7,792 nt of DNA from Sphingomonadaceae bacterium (GTDB taxonomy: Bacteria; Pseudomonadota; Alphaproteobacteria; Sphingomonadales; Sphingomonadaceae). The translations under genes were made by a program, and so were the position numbers. Under the pieces are notes generated by a model. That model was not told the origin of the DNA, ran no database searches, and saw only the letters and a program-made list of their open reading frames with translations. The DNA is taken from NCBI GenBank assembly GCA_020446665.1, contig JAGREF010000385.1:1-7792 (forward strand). The letters are read 5' to 3'. Position 1 is the first letter of the stretch. Each line of letters starts with the position of its first letter. This document shows positions 1 to 6,550 of this stretch, piece by piece.

Positions 1-268
1 GCATCCCGTCATGCCCCATCGCGATCCCGTCATCGATGGCGATGGTGTTGAATTCGCGCGGGATCCCGCCCGCTTCCCAGATTGCATCGCATACGATCCG
101 GCCAACGTGGTTGAGATGGACGTGGCCCGGCACGAATTCCGTGAAACTGTTGGCAACCGCAATGATCGGCTTGCCGAAATCGCTGCCCTTCACCCCACCT
201 GCGCGAAACAATGCGCGCGCGCCCGCCGCCAAATGGCCGGTTGTCACCTTGTCCGAACGATACGCCAT
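1..268 (-). CDS. ilvD: Dihydroxy-acid dehydratase, N-terminal part (cut by window edge)
   Basis: IlvD dehydrates 2,3-dihydroxy-3-methylbutanoate and its isoleucine-pathway homologue to 2-oxo acids in the cytoplasm, the third step of branched-chain amino-acid synthesis. Only the first 89 codons are present; the frame runs off the left edge with no stop. The translation begins [20 protein letters not shown] and contains the family's [12 protein letters not shown] segment (residues 31-42), FVPGHVHL (45-52) and [11 protein letters not shown] (79-89), which aligns with the E. coli enzyme as I recall it. The DD pair at 79-80 lies in the metal-binding region. At the place where [2Fe-2S] family members carry their first cluster cysteine (a TPCN-type motif) this protein has VPGH, as in the E. 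coli [4Fe-4S] type. The ATG at 268 has a good Shine-Dalgarno (AGAGGA, 277-282) eight bases upstream. An in-frame ATG at 277 would overlap that site and is less likely. It is divergent from the membrane protein gene at 496. The family call is very secure. Confidence 0.95.
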   Translation of the reverse strand, partial: MAYRSDKVTTGHLAAGARALFRAGGVKGSDFGKPIIAVANSFTEFVPGHVHLNHVGRIVCDAIWEAGGIPREFNTIAIDDGIAMGHDGM

Positions 269-495
269 GAACAGCATCCTCTTTTGCTTTTGTTCGCTTC
301 TACTTGGCCGCCCCAGACGCATTTGACCTTTCGCGATGCAGCTTTGTAGCAATCGATCAAGTGGGTGCAGCATCCAATTGCCCGGCAACGCCGCTGGTGA
401 TTCTTGACTGGCCCAGCTTGTCGATCGGGGGGGCTCTGCCCTAAGCCAGCTCATAAGCCTTGCCCCCGGCGCGGGGCGTCTCAGCGGTGCGATCA
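269..495. other. Divergent intergenic region between ilvD and the GT-C-like gene
   Basis: These 227 bases must hold the promoters of both flanking genes. On the minus strand the ilvD ribosome binding site AGAGGA is at 277-282. On the plus strand the best promoter-like pair is TTGACC (323-328) with TAGCAA (347-352) at 18 bases, a weak match. A second TTGACT (404-409) has no acceptable -10. A short GC hairpin lies at 462-477. I see no convincing attenuator or leader peptide for ilvD. Cysteine-rich or leucine-rich short frames were not evident. Confidence 0.5.
462..477 (+). other. Short GC-rich hairpin upstream of the GT-C-like gene
   Basis: GCCCC (462-466) can pair with GGGGC (473-477) around a six-base loop, giving a 5-bp all-G:C stem ending 18 bases before the ATG at 496. 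There is no following T-run, so it does not look like a terminator. It overlaps the alternative TTG start at 460-462 and so argues mildly against that start. It could equally be chance in G+C-rich DNA. Confidence 0.3.
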
Positions 496-2223
496 ATGCA
501 AGAAAAGCCCGGCAACCTGGCTCCAACACCGGAAGCGGGTGGCCATGGCCCGCGCGCCATGGTGATGCTGGCGGCTATCCTTGCAATGTGGTTTGTCGTC
601 TTGCCTGCTGACAATTCCGGCACGATTACAGCGCATTATTATCGCATTCAGGACCGAACCGTGCTGGGCTTCATGGCGCTGGCCCTGTTCACGTTGGGCT
701 GGTGGCGTCCGGCCCTGCGGTTGACGCTTCCGGCCATGCCTCGCTGGGTCCTGTGGGGAGCCGCAGGCGCGCTGGCTGGCTTGTTGTGGTTGGGTACTTA
801 CGCTGTAATGCTCGATTATCCGCTGACGCGGGACGAGCACATGGTGCTCTTTGATGCGCGTAATTTTTCCCAAGGCCAGCTGGCGGCGATAGTGCCAGGC
901 CAATGGGTGGGCTTCACTTTGGCGTTGGTGCCGGATTTCCTGCTTGATGCGCCAGGGGACAGTCTTCTGGCCTCTGCCTATGGTCCGGGCAATGCTGCCA
1001 TGCGAGCGGGATTTGGCCTGCTGCTGGATCCGGCGCTGATGAACCCGCTGCTGGCGGGGATGGGCTTGGTCGCCCTGGTCAATATAGCCAAGCGCCAGTT
1101 CCCCGATACGCCCCATGCTGTCTGGGTATGTGGGCTTGCCTATATCCTTTCGGCACAGATGCTGGTCGCTGCGATGACCACATACGCCATGACCGCGCAT
1201 ATGGCGCTGAACCTGGTCTGGCTGGCACTCTTCCTGCGTGGCAGTAGATGGGCCCTGGCCGGAACCATGGTGATTGGGGCCTGGGCCATTGGGCTGCACC
1301 AGATAATCTTCCATCCCCTTTTTGCCGGACCCTTTATTCTGACTCTGTTGCCGCAGCGGCGCTGGGGCCTGTTTGCAACCTATGCGCTGGTTTATGGCGC
1401 GGCCCTGTTGTTCTGGATTAATTACCCGGCAATGGTGATGCAGTTGGCCGGTGTCGATGCCACGAGCGGGACCGGGACCGGAACATCCGGCTTCCTGCGC
1501 GAACGCGTAATGGCGCTCATCCTTGAACGCGATCCCAATACGCTTGCCCTGACCAACTTCAACATCGTGCGCTTCATCTGCTGGAATGTGCTATTCTTGG
1601 TGCCGCTTGCAGCGCTTGCGTGGCCTGCGGTGAAGACTGGCACAGGCATCGCCTTGCCCTTGGCAGCGGGCATTGTGCTGACATTTTTGGCCATGATGCT
1701 GCTGCTACCCTATCAAGGGCATGGCTATGGCTATCGCTATTTTCATGCGGTGCTGGGCAATTGGTTCCTGCTCGCTGGCTACGGCTATGTCTGCTGGGCC
1801 CGCCGAGACCAAGCACGAGCGGATGCCGGCACGGCGATCATGGCCATGGCCACCGCATTTTGTGCAATCCCCTTCCTGTTGGTGACGAGCCATCAATTCG
1901 TGGCACCCTATGCCAGTCTCGACCGGCTGATCGAACGACAGCAAGCGGATTTTGCGGTAATTGACACCGAGCAACCGCAAAATGCCATTGATCAGGCGCG
2001 TAATTTGCCCGACCTGTCAAACCGGCCGCTGCGCTTTTCCAGCGATGATATGAGCCAGGCGCAGATCATGACACTGTGCCAGCGCGGCAGCATCGCACTG
2101 ATCCGTCGGCAGGACTTCCACCGCGCTGATTTTTCGCCTGATTTGCCAGAAACAAGCCCGGAATTCGAAAGGAAGGTCGCAGTGACAGATGGGCAGAGCT
2201 GCGTGGTAAAAACGAGAGAATAG
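496..2223 (+). CDS. Polytopic membrane protein, GT-C-like glycosyltransferase
   Basis: I take the first ATG (496), giving 575 residues; an in-frame TTG at 460 adds 12 residues but has no ribosome site, and the site for 496 is also weak. The protein has about a dozen hydrophobic segments. TM1 (about 22-38) and TM2 (55-69) are followed by a basic stretch (71-83) that should be cytoplasmic. TM3 (84-104) then places the acidic motif TRDE (D113, E114) in the periplasm, as in the first periplasmic loop of GT-C enzymes that use polyprenyl-phosphate sugars. YGPGN (162-166), GLHQIIFHP (266-274) and a Tyr/Gly-rich [11 protein letters not shown] (407-417) look like conserved loop motifs. After the last membrane segment (about 446-464) come about 110 soluble residues, predicted periplasmic, with two cysteines (C528, C569) that could form a disulfide. 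The likely role is transfer of a lipid-linked sugar to a periplasmic acceptor. It converges on the GT4 gene with only four bases between stops. The fold class is moderately sure; the substrate is unknown. Confidence 0.72.
   Translation: MQEKPGNLAPTPEAGGHGPRAMVMLAAILAMWFVVLPADNSGTITAHYYRIQDRTVLGFMALALFTLGWWRPALRLTLPAMPRWVLWGAAGALAGLLWLGTYAVMLDYPLTRDEHMVLFDARNFSQGQLAAIVPGQWVGFTLALVPDFLLDAPGDSLLASAYGPGNAAMRAGFGLLLDPALMNPLLAGMGLVALVNIAKRQFPDTPHAVWVCGLAYILSAQMLVAAMTTYAMTAHMALNLVWLALFLRGSRWALAGTMVIGAWAIGLHQIIFHPLFAGPFILTLLPQRRWGLFATYALVYGAALLFWINYPAMVMQLAGVDATSGTGTGTSGFLRERVMALILERDPNTLALTNFNIVRFICWNVLFLVPLAALAWPAVKTGTGIALPLAAGIVLTFLAMMLLLPYQGHGYGYRYFHAVLGNWFLLAGYGYVCWARRDQARADAGTAIMAMATAFCAIPFLLVTSHQFVAPYASLDRLIERQQADFAVIDTEQPQNAIDQARNLPDLSNRPLRFSSDDMSQAQIMTLCQRGSIALIRRQDFHRADFSPDLPETSPEFERKVAVTDGQSCVVKTRE
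1468..1485 (+). repeat. Hexamer microrepeat inside the GT-C-like gene
   Basis: GGGACC occurs twice in tandem (1468-1479), followed by the related GGAACA. In frame it encodes part of SGTGTGTSG, a small flexible Gly/Thr loop between membrane segments at about residues 324-332. The unit is a multiple of three, so slippage would add or remove Gly-Thr pairs without breaking the frame. The array is very short and may be chance. Confidence 0.4.
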
Positions 2224-2227
2224 ACGT

Positions 2228-3328
2228 TCAACAAGCCAAGCCAAGCGCGGCCAGCCGCTGTTCGATCCATTCCGCATTGCGATCCCAGTCATAGGCGCGC
2301 GCAGCATAGCTGGCCGCTTCCTGCTGGATGCCCAATTGGGCTTGGTCCAGTGCCTCCGACAAACGCAAGGCAGTCGCTCCCGGATCGCGCAGATCAATGG
2401 CGATGCCGTGCAGGAAAGCGCTGGCATCGGGATCGGCTGCGGCGGTTTCTTCCCCGCAAAAGACCGGCAGGCCGCTGGCCATGGCTTCCTGAACCACCAG
2501 CGGGAAGCCTTCACCAACAGAAGGAAGCAGCAGCGCATCGCTTTGGCGGTACAAAGCCGCCAGCTCCGCACGCGATTTGCGCCCCAGCACATGGATATTG
2601 GGCAATTGCCAGCCTGCCGGATCGATCGGCCCGCCACCGGCCAGCAGCACATCGCAATCCGGGCGCAGGGCAGCAAATTCGCGCAGCACAGCCAGCCCCT
2701 TCTTCTCCACAAAGCGCCCGACAAACAGCAATTGCGGTCTTGGCTGGGCCTTGCGCGGCGTAGCAGGGGGATGAAACAGAGCTATGTCCACACCGTTAAA
2801 CAGCAAATGTGGCGAGCTGGCCCAATTGGCACCAGCGAAATATCGGCGCACCGTATCGCTGATAAAGACAGCTTGCGGGGCGCGTTCCAGCATAGGCCGG
2901 GTGACAAGCCGGTTTGCCACACCCAGCACAAGGCGCAGCATCGCGCTGTTATAGGGAATGGCACCAATATGCTGGATCAGCATCCACGGCTTGCCCAGCC
3001 GGTCGGCATGCCGCCGCGCCAGTTGCGAACTGGCATAAAGGGCATCGTGGATCACCAGCGCATCAGCCGCTTCGATTTCTTCTGCCAGTTGCTGCCGCGC
3101 GGCGCGGCTGGGCAGTGGCATGGGCAGTCCGGCGAATCGCTCCACCGGGTCCGTGCAGGTGATTGGCACGGGAATGGCCGCCTCGTCCTGTGGCGCTATG
3201 TCGAATGCGGCCCCGGTCAGGCGGCTTTCATGGCCGCGCCGTGCCAGCGCATTGGCCAGCTCTCCAGCCACAATCTCCACCCCGCCACCATGGCTGGGGA
3301 AAAAGGCAGAGACAGTCAGAATGCGCAT
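2228..3328 (-). CDS. GT4-family (GT-B fold) glycosyltransferase
   Basis: This 366-residue protein is a retaining, nucleotide-sugar-dependent glycosyltransferase of the GT4/Glycos_transf_1 type, expected to act at the cytoplasmic face of the membrane. The N-terminal domain opens MRILTVSAFFPSHGGGVE, with the glycine loop and acidic residue (14-18) typical of the acceptor side. The linker NGVD is at 178-181. The C-terminal donor domain starts with LFVGRFVEKKG (201-211) and carries the EX7E signature, E273 to E281 in EGFPLVVQE, followed by AMASGLPV. Length and motif order are normal for the family. It is the last gene of the five-gene operon and starts 15 bases after the preceding stop. No clear Shine-Dalgarno precedes the ATG at 3328, so it may depend on translation from upstream, but MRIL starts are standard in this family. 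Donor and acceptor sugars cannot be read from sequence. The likely job is to add a sugar to the glycan or lipid made by this cluster. Confidence 0.92.
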   Translation of the reverse strand: MRILTVSAFFPSHGGGVEIVAGELANALARRGHESRLTGAAFDIAPQDEAAIPVPITCTDPVERFAGLPMPLPSRAARQQLAEEIEAADALVIHDALYASSQLARRHADRLGKPWMLIQHIGAIPYNSAMLRLVLGVANRLVTRPMLERAPQAVFISDTVRRYFAGANWASSPHLLFNGVDIALFHPPATPRKAQPRPQLLFVGRFVEKKGLAVLREFAALRPDCDVLLAGGGPIDPAGWQLPNIHVLGRKSRAELAALYRQSDALLLPSVGEGFPLVVQEAMASGLPVFCGEETAAADPDASAFLHGIAIDLRDPGATALRLSEALDQAQLGIQQEAASYAARAYDWDRNAEWIEQRLAALGLAC

Positions 3329-3343
3329 GGCGAAGGCGAGGGT

Positions 3344-4012
3344 TCAGCCCCGGTCGAGCCGGAAGGTCGCTTCCAGCCGGTTGGGAAAGACCATTGCCAT
3401 CGGCCCGCGGCGATAGGCACCGCCAGCCTGTGCACCGATCACCCGGCCGCAATTGGCCGCCAGCTTATGCCATTCCGCCATGGTCAGATAATCCGCATCA
3501 ATCTGGCCGCCAAAGGGGATATTGCCAATCGCATCCAGCGCGGTGAGCCGCCAATGGTCCAGCCGCGACGTGGCGACATGATCCTTGATATAGATCGGCC
3601 CGTCTACCACGCGGCAGATTTCCGCCATCAGTTGATCCCGGATCGCCAGCGGCACATGGTGCATCACATTGTTGATTGTGGCCGCGTTGAAGGAGCCATC
3701 GGCAAAGGGCAGATGCGCGCCATCATAGACCCGCGTTTCCACCGACAAGCTGTCGAAATAGCGGTCCACCACATCGACAGCGGTCACGCTGGCCGCGGGC
3801 AGGAAGGTCTTGATTGCCTCGGCCATCAAACCGGTACCACCCCCAATGTCGAGCACGGCAGCATGATGGCCCTGCCACAGCTCAGCCAGACTTTGCAGCA
3901 TCACGGTCTGATAGACCGGCGGACGCTTGCGATAGAGCGCGGCATGCTGTGTCAGGAGGTCTGCCACACGGTCCTGAGTGATTGCGGCCATGGTTTTGTT
4001 CGTCCCTGTCAT
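3344..4012 (-). CDS. Class I SAM-dependent methyltransferase (operon gene 4)
   Basis: A 222-residue soluble protein with the Rossmann methyltransferase core. Motif I is VLDIGGGTG (53-61), the SAM ribose-binding acidic residue is D80 at the end of VTAVD, DGAHLPF (97-103) matches motif II/III, and the segment NAATINNVMHHV (109-120) is the post-III region seen in small-molecule and lipid methyltransferases (Methyltransf_11/25 type). The C-terminal part (about 150-222) is not recognisable and probably binds the substrate. The ATG at 4012 overlaps the GtrA stop as ATGA, implying translational coupling. A second in-frame ATG at 3991 would give 215 residues. Its place between GtrA and a GT4 enzyme suggests a sugar, glycolipid or polyprenyl-linked substrate; this is inference. 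It is not closely similar to the other methyltransferase of the operon, so the two probably modify different positions. Confidence 0.9.
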   Translation of the reverse strand: MTGTNKTMAAITQDRVADLLTQHAALYRKRPPVYQTVMLQSLAELWQGHHAAVLDIGGGTGLMAEAIKTFLPAASVTAVDVVDRYFDSLSVETRVYDGAHLPFADGSFNAATINNVMHHVPLAIRDQLMAEICRVVDGPIYIKDHVATSRLDHWRLTALDAIGNIPFGGQIDADYLTMAEWHKLAANCGRVIGAQAGGAYRRGPMAMVFPNRLEATFRLDRG

Positions 4013-4386
4013 TGGCTCTGCGGGTTCCGGGCCAGGGCCCAGCGGCTGGAGAGGAAGTTATATGCGGTGAGCGCCACGGTAGAGGCCGGAGCGGCGAGGA
4101 TCATGGACAGCGCCAGAACATCGTAGAACAGCCACACTGCCAACAGTGAAAGCGGATAGTTGAGCGCCATGGCGAGCGTGTAGCGCATCAGCCCGGCCCA
4201 GCTGGCGGCTGCCCGAAACGTATAGCGGCAATGCAGCAGAAATCCGGCCACCACGCAGACAACAAAGGAAATCGTGGTTGAAACCGCGAAATGCAGCCCC
4301 AGCCTGTCACCACCAACAAGAATGGCGATGTTGAGCAAGGCGCAGATCGCAGCGATCACGCCATAGGGGCCTAGCTGCCGGATCAT
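4009..4386 (-). CDS. GtrA-family membrane protein
   Basis: A 125-residue protein with four predicted membrane helices (about 6-26, 33-52, 66-88, 92-113), the usual size and topology of the GtrA/DPMS-flippase family (PF04138). Family features are the glycine and asparagine in helix 1 (G9, N19), the basic-aromatic junction HCRYTF after helix 2 (52-57), the RYTLAM segment entering helix 3 (R68), and YNFLSSRW near the end of helix 4 (109-116). GtrA proteins are thought to help move polyprenyl-phosphate-linked sugars across the inner membrane, or to assist the partner GT2 enzyme, as in Shigella O-antigen glucosylation. A GT2 enzyme with a membrane tail is encoded two genes upstream, which fits. 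The start at 4386 has a strong Shine-Dalgarno (GGAGG, 4391-4395) four bases away and overlaps the preceding stop by four bases. Its stop overlaps the next start (ATGA). Flipping activity here is inferred from the family. Confidence 0.9.
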   Translation of the reverse strand: MIRQLGPYGVIAAICALLNIAILVGGDRLGLHFAVSTTISFVVCVVAGFLLHCRYTFRAAASWAGLMRYTLAMALNYPLSLLAVWLFYDVLALSMILAAPASTVALTAYNFLSSRWALARNPQSQ

Positions 4387-5093
4387 GCTGCCTCCGATGC
4401 AGGGCGCGCGCGCAGCAGATAGACGCAGCCATTGTCATGCTTGATGCCGTGCGGCGTCACTGCATCTTCGATCACTGCGCGGCAATTCATAAGGGCGGCC
4501 AGCATCGCTGCGATGGGCCGACCCAGCAGCGGCAGCTTGCGCAGCGCGAAACAATAGCCGGTCAGGCGGATCAGCGTGGTCCAGGCCAGCGGCCCGACAA
4601 TGGATTGGCATTGGTCCACCACCCAGCCGCGTGCCTCAAGATCGTGGATCAGGCCTGTACGGGTCCAGCGGCGGTGATCTTCGGGATGGGGATGGTACAG
4701 CCATGTGCCGTGAGTGGAGAGCAGCAATTGCCCGCCGGGGCGCAGTAGCCGCATTGCTTCGGCCAGATAGGTATCGAGATCGCGCACATGCTCCAGCACC
4801 TGAAAGCTCAACACAATATCTGCGCTGGCATCGGGGGCCCTGATCTGGCCGTCCGGCAGGATCGCTATGTCGGCGGCGTCGCCCAGATCAGCCCCGCGAT
4901 AGGTCAGGCCGCGCTGTTCGAAAATCGCGCGATAGGGTTGATTGCCGCAGCCGAAATCGACCGCGACACTGTCTGCCCGAGCGTGCTCGCTGGCGAAATG
5001 TTCAACCGCGCGCGACAGGTCGCGCAGCACCATCCAGTCTGTATCGATGATGCGCGGGCGCGAACGCCGTTGCCGATCGGCCTGCGGGTCCAT
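4383..5093 (-). CDS. Class I SAM-dependent methyltransferase (operon gene 2)
   Basis: A 236-residue methyltransferase of the Methyltransf_11 type. Motif I is VAVDFGCGNQPY (43-54), the acidic SAM ligand is in GADL (68-70), the post-motif ADIVLSFQVLEHV (91-103) is classic, and LRPGGQLLLSTHG (117-129) forms the late strand. YHPHPEDHRRWT (133-144) resembles the HPxDxxRxT stretch often found in methyltransferases of polysaccharide and glycolipid clusters. Residues about 165-205 are rich in hydrophobic and basic residues and could contact membrane or a lipid substrate. Three consecutive starts are possible: TTG 5099, ATG 5096 and ATG 5093. I choose 5093 because the Shine-Dalgarno GAGGG (5100-5104) is six bases from it and only three from 5096. 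Either way it overlaps the upstream GT2 gene by a few bases at most. The family is secure; substrate unknown, probably a sugar or lipid-linked glycan. Confidence 0.9.
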   Translation of the reverse strand: MDPQADRQRRSRPRIIDTDWMVLRDLSRAVEHFASEHARADSVAVDFGCGNQPYRAIFEQRGLTYRGADLGDAADIAILPDGQIRAPDASADIVLSFQVLEHVRDLDTYLAEAMRLLRPGGQLLLSTHGTWLYHPHPEDHRRWTRTGLIHDLEARGWVVDQCQSIVGPLAWTTLIRLTGYCFALRKLPLLGRPIAAMLAALMNCRAVIEDAVTPHGIKHDNGCVYLLRARPASEAA

Positions 5094-5095
5094 CA

Positions 5096-6349
5096 TCAAC
5101 CCTCGGATGCGGGCAAGAAATCCGCTTCATTGCCGCCCAGAACTGCCAGCAGGAATCCGCCAAACAATGTCTGCAGGCCAATCGTGCCCAGCAGGCCACC
5201 CAGCGTCACGGGCAGGATGCTGGGCAGTGCAGCAAACCCTTCCTGCCCCCAATAGATGCCAACCCCCGTCAGCGCTGCGGCAGAGGCGGCGACCAGTGCC
5301 AGACCGGAAATCACGCAGCCTTCCAGCGACAGCACTTTGCGGAACCGCAGCAGCCAGGGCTTGGGCAGGCGATAGCCTTCGCGCACGCCGTAGAGATGTG
5401 ATGCCACGGCCATCAGCCCGGCCATATGGCCAACGGCGACCATCATTGCGCCAATCACTGTCCAGCTTTCACCAAACGGCCCGGCTGCGCTCCAGCCCAT
5501 AGCGCTGGCAAAGGCAGAGGCAAGGATCAGCAGCCCCAGCGAAACTGCCGCAAGGGCAGGTACACCAAACACCCAGGTCGGGCTGAGCATGAACAGATAG
5601 CGCAAATGGCGCCAGCCATCGCGCCAGGGGCGCAGATGCGGAGCACGTTCGCGCAAATCGGGAGACAGGGTCGCGGGGACCTGCGTCATGTTCATCTTCA
5701 GCAACGATGCCTTGATCACCATTTCACTGGCGAATTCCATTCCGCTGCCGGTCAGTTTCAGCCGCGTAAACGCTTCCTTGCGGATCGCGCGCAACCCGCA
5801 ATGGGCGTCTTCGATACCAGACCGGAAAAACAGATTGAGAATGCCCGACAGCGCCGGATTGCCGATATAGCGGTTTTTCCACGGCATGGCGCCGGGGGCA
5901 ATGCCGCCCAGAAAGCGCGAACCCATGCAGACATCATGGCCTTCATCCAGCTTGGCGATCATCGCCACGCCTTCGGTGAAATTATAGCTGCCGTCGCAAT
6001 CACCCATCAGGATATAGCGACCCCAGGCCCCTTCGCAGCCACCAATCAGCGCCGCGCCATAGCCGCGCCGATCCACGTCTACCACGCGCGCGCCCAGCGC
6101 GGTGGCAAGCTGCTGGCTGCCATCGGTTGAACCGTTGTCTGCGATCACGATCTCGCCCGTGAACCCATGCTCTTCAGAAAGCTGGTCCAGCGCCAGTCGG
6201 GCATTCCTGATGCAATGGGGCAGGCTCTGCAATTCGTTCAGGCAAGGCATGACGATCGTCACGTCGACGCTATTGACCAGCGGGGTCGCAAAAGCACCGA
6301 TATCCGGAGCGGGGCCTGCCGGAACAGCGATTTCTTGCATGAATGACAT
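5096..6349 (-). CDS. GT2-family glycosyltransferase with C-terminal membrane domain (GtrB/DPM1-like)
   Basis: First gene of the operon, 417 residues. Residues about 28-240 form a GT-A domain of the dolichyl/polyprenyl-phosphate sugar synthase type: VMPCLNE (33-39), ADNGSTDGS (70-78), the metal- and nucleotide-binding DxD as D117-C-D119 in MGDCDGSY, GSRF (143-146), the EDAHCGLRAIRKEAF region (180-194) and GMEFASEM (203-210). Next comes a basic amphipathic stretch, RPWRDGWRHLRYL (240-252), then about four membrane helices (roughly 262-283, 295-320, 349-368, 388-413). The expected reaction is transfer of a sugar from a nucleotide donor to undecaprenyl phosphate at the cytoplasmic face. The GtrA protein encoded two genes downstream is the natural partner. 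I start at ATG 6349, which has AGGGGG (6356-6361) six bases upstream; TTG 6352 is the less likely alternative. The stop overlaps the next gene. The sugar is unknown. Confidence 0.93.
   Translation of the reverse strand: MSFMQEIAVPAGPAPDIGAFATPLVNSVDVTIVMPCLNELQSLPHCIRNARLALDQLSEEHGFTGEIVIADNGSTDGSQQLATALGARVVDVDRRGYGAALIGGCEGAWGRYILMGDCDGSYNFTEGVAMIAKLDEGHDVCMGSRFLGGIAPGAMPWKNRYIGNPALSGILNLFFRSGIEDAHCGLRAIRKEAFTRLKLTGSGMEFASEMVIKASLLKMNMTQVPATLSPDLRERAPHLRPWRDGWRHLRYLFMLSPTWVFGVPALAAVSLGLLILASAFASAMGWSAAGPFGESWTVIGAMMVAVGHMAGLMAVASHLYGVREGYRLPKPWLLRFRKVLSLEGCVISGLALVAASAAALTGVGIYWGQEGFAALPSILPVTLGGLLGTIGLQTLFGGFLLAVLGGNEADFLPASEG
5100..5104 (-). promoter_or_regulatory. Ribosome binding site deciding the start of the first methyltransferase
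   Basis: Read on the minus strand this is GAGGG, still inside the 3' end of the GT2 gene. It lies six bases from ATG 5093, three from ATG 5096 and directly against TTG 5099, which favours 5093. Its position next to the GT2 stop (TGA, 5096-5098) means terminating ribosomes could restart in place. Confidence 0.6.
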
Positions 6350-6355
6350 CAACTA

Positions 6356-6361
6356 CCCCCT
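6356..6361 (-). promoter_or_regulatory. Ribosome binding site of the GT2 gene
   Basis: AGGGGG on the minus strand, six bases before ATG 6349. This spacing supports the ATG over the TTG at 6352 as the operon's first start codon. Confidence 0.7.
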
Positions 6362-6435
6362 GGACATGGGAAATGCCCGCAAAGCCTGCTTGCCCGCCAT
6401 CCGCGGACTTTCAGCCAAAGGAGTAAGTCGAAATC

Positions 6436-6464
6436 ATTATAAATTTGGTTAACGCGGCGGAAAC
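6436..6464 (-). promoter_or_regulatory. Candidate promoter of the glycan operon
   Basis: On the minus strand a perfect TATAAT (-10 consensus) lies at 6441-6436 in an A+T-rich patch. The -35 region is poor: at 16-17 bases upstream only TTTCCG/GTTTCC (6458-6464) is present. If used, transcription would begin near 6429 and leave a leader of about 80 bases before ATG 6349, containing the TGCCCGC direct repeat. The weak -35 would fit activator dependence, but that is speculation. Confidence 0.35.
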
Positions 6465-6550
6465 CATAATTGACGACGAGCCAGCAAATTGCGGCAGGCA
6501 ACCAGCGGTTTCCCATGAAAATACATTTGAATCGGCTGGCCTAATGAGCA

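Noticed and set aside
11..349. A 112-codon plus-strand frame at the left edge
   Set aside because: It is antisense to the N-terminus of ilvD, whose conserved sequence is clear on the minus strand.
404..432. TTGACT at 404-409 as a -35 box
   Set aside because: The bases at the -10 distance are a run of G, which cannot serve as a -10 element.
460..495. TTG 460 as the start of the GT-C-like gene
   Set aside because: No ribosome site precedes it, the extra 12 residues add no recognisable sequence, and a GC hairpin overlaps the codon. ATG 496 is preferred, though its own ribosome site is weak.
493..1314. A 273-codon minus-strand frame opposite the GT-C-like gene
   Set aside because: Its composition (Gln, His, Arg, Gly rich) is typical of an antisense shadow, and the plus strand gives a coherent polytopic membrane protein.
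2228..2256. AAGCC tandem repeat at the junction of the convergent genes as a terminator or regulatory repeat
   Set aside because: It lies inside the GT4 coding sequence, forms no stem and is only three imperfect units long.
2336..4126. A 596-codon open frame on the plus strand, antisense to the GT4, methyltransferase and GtrA genes
   Set aside because: It spans three genes with clear family motifs on the other strand. Its translation is rich in Gln, His, Arg and Gly with no domain, and long antisense frames without stops are common in G+C-rich DNA. It has no credible ribosome site.
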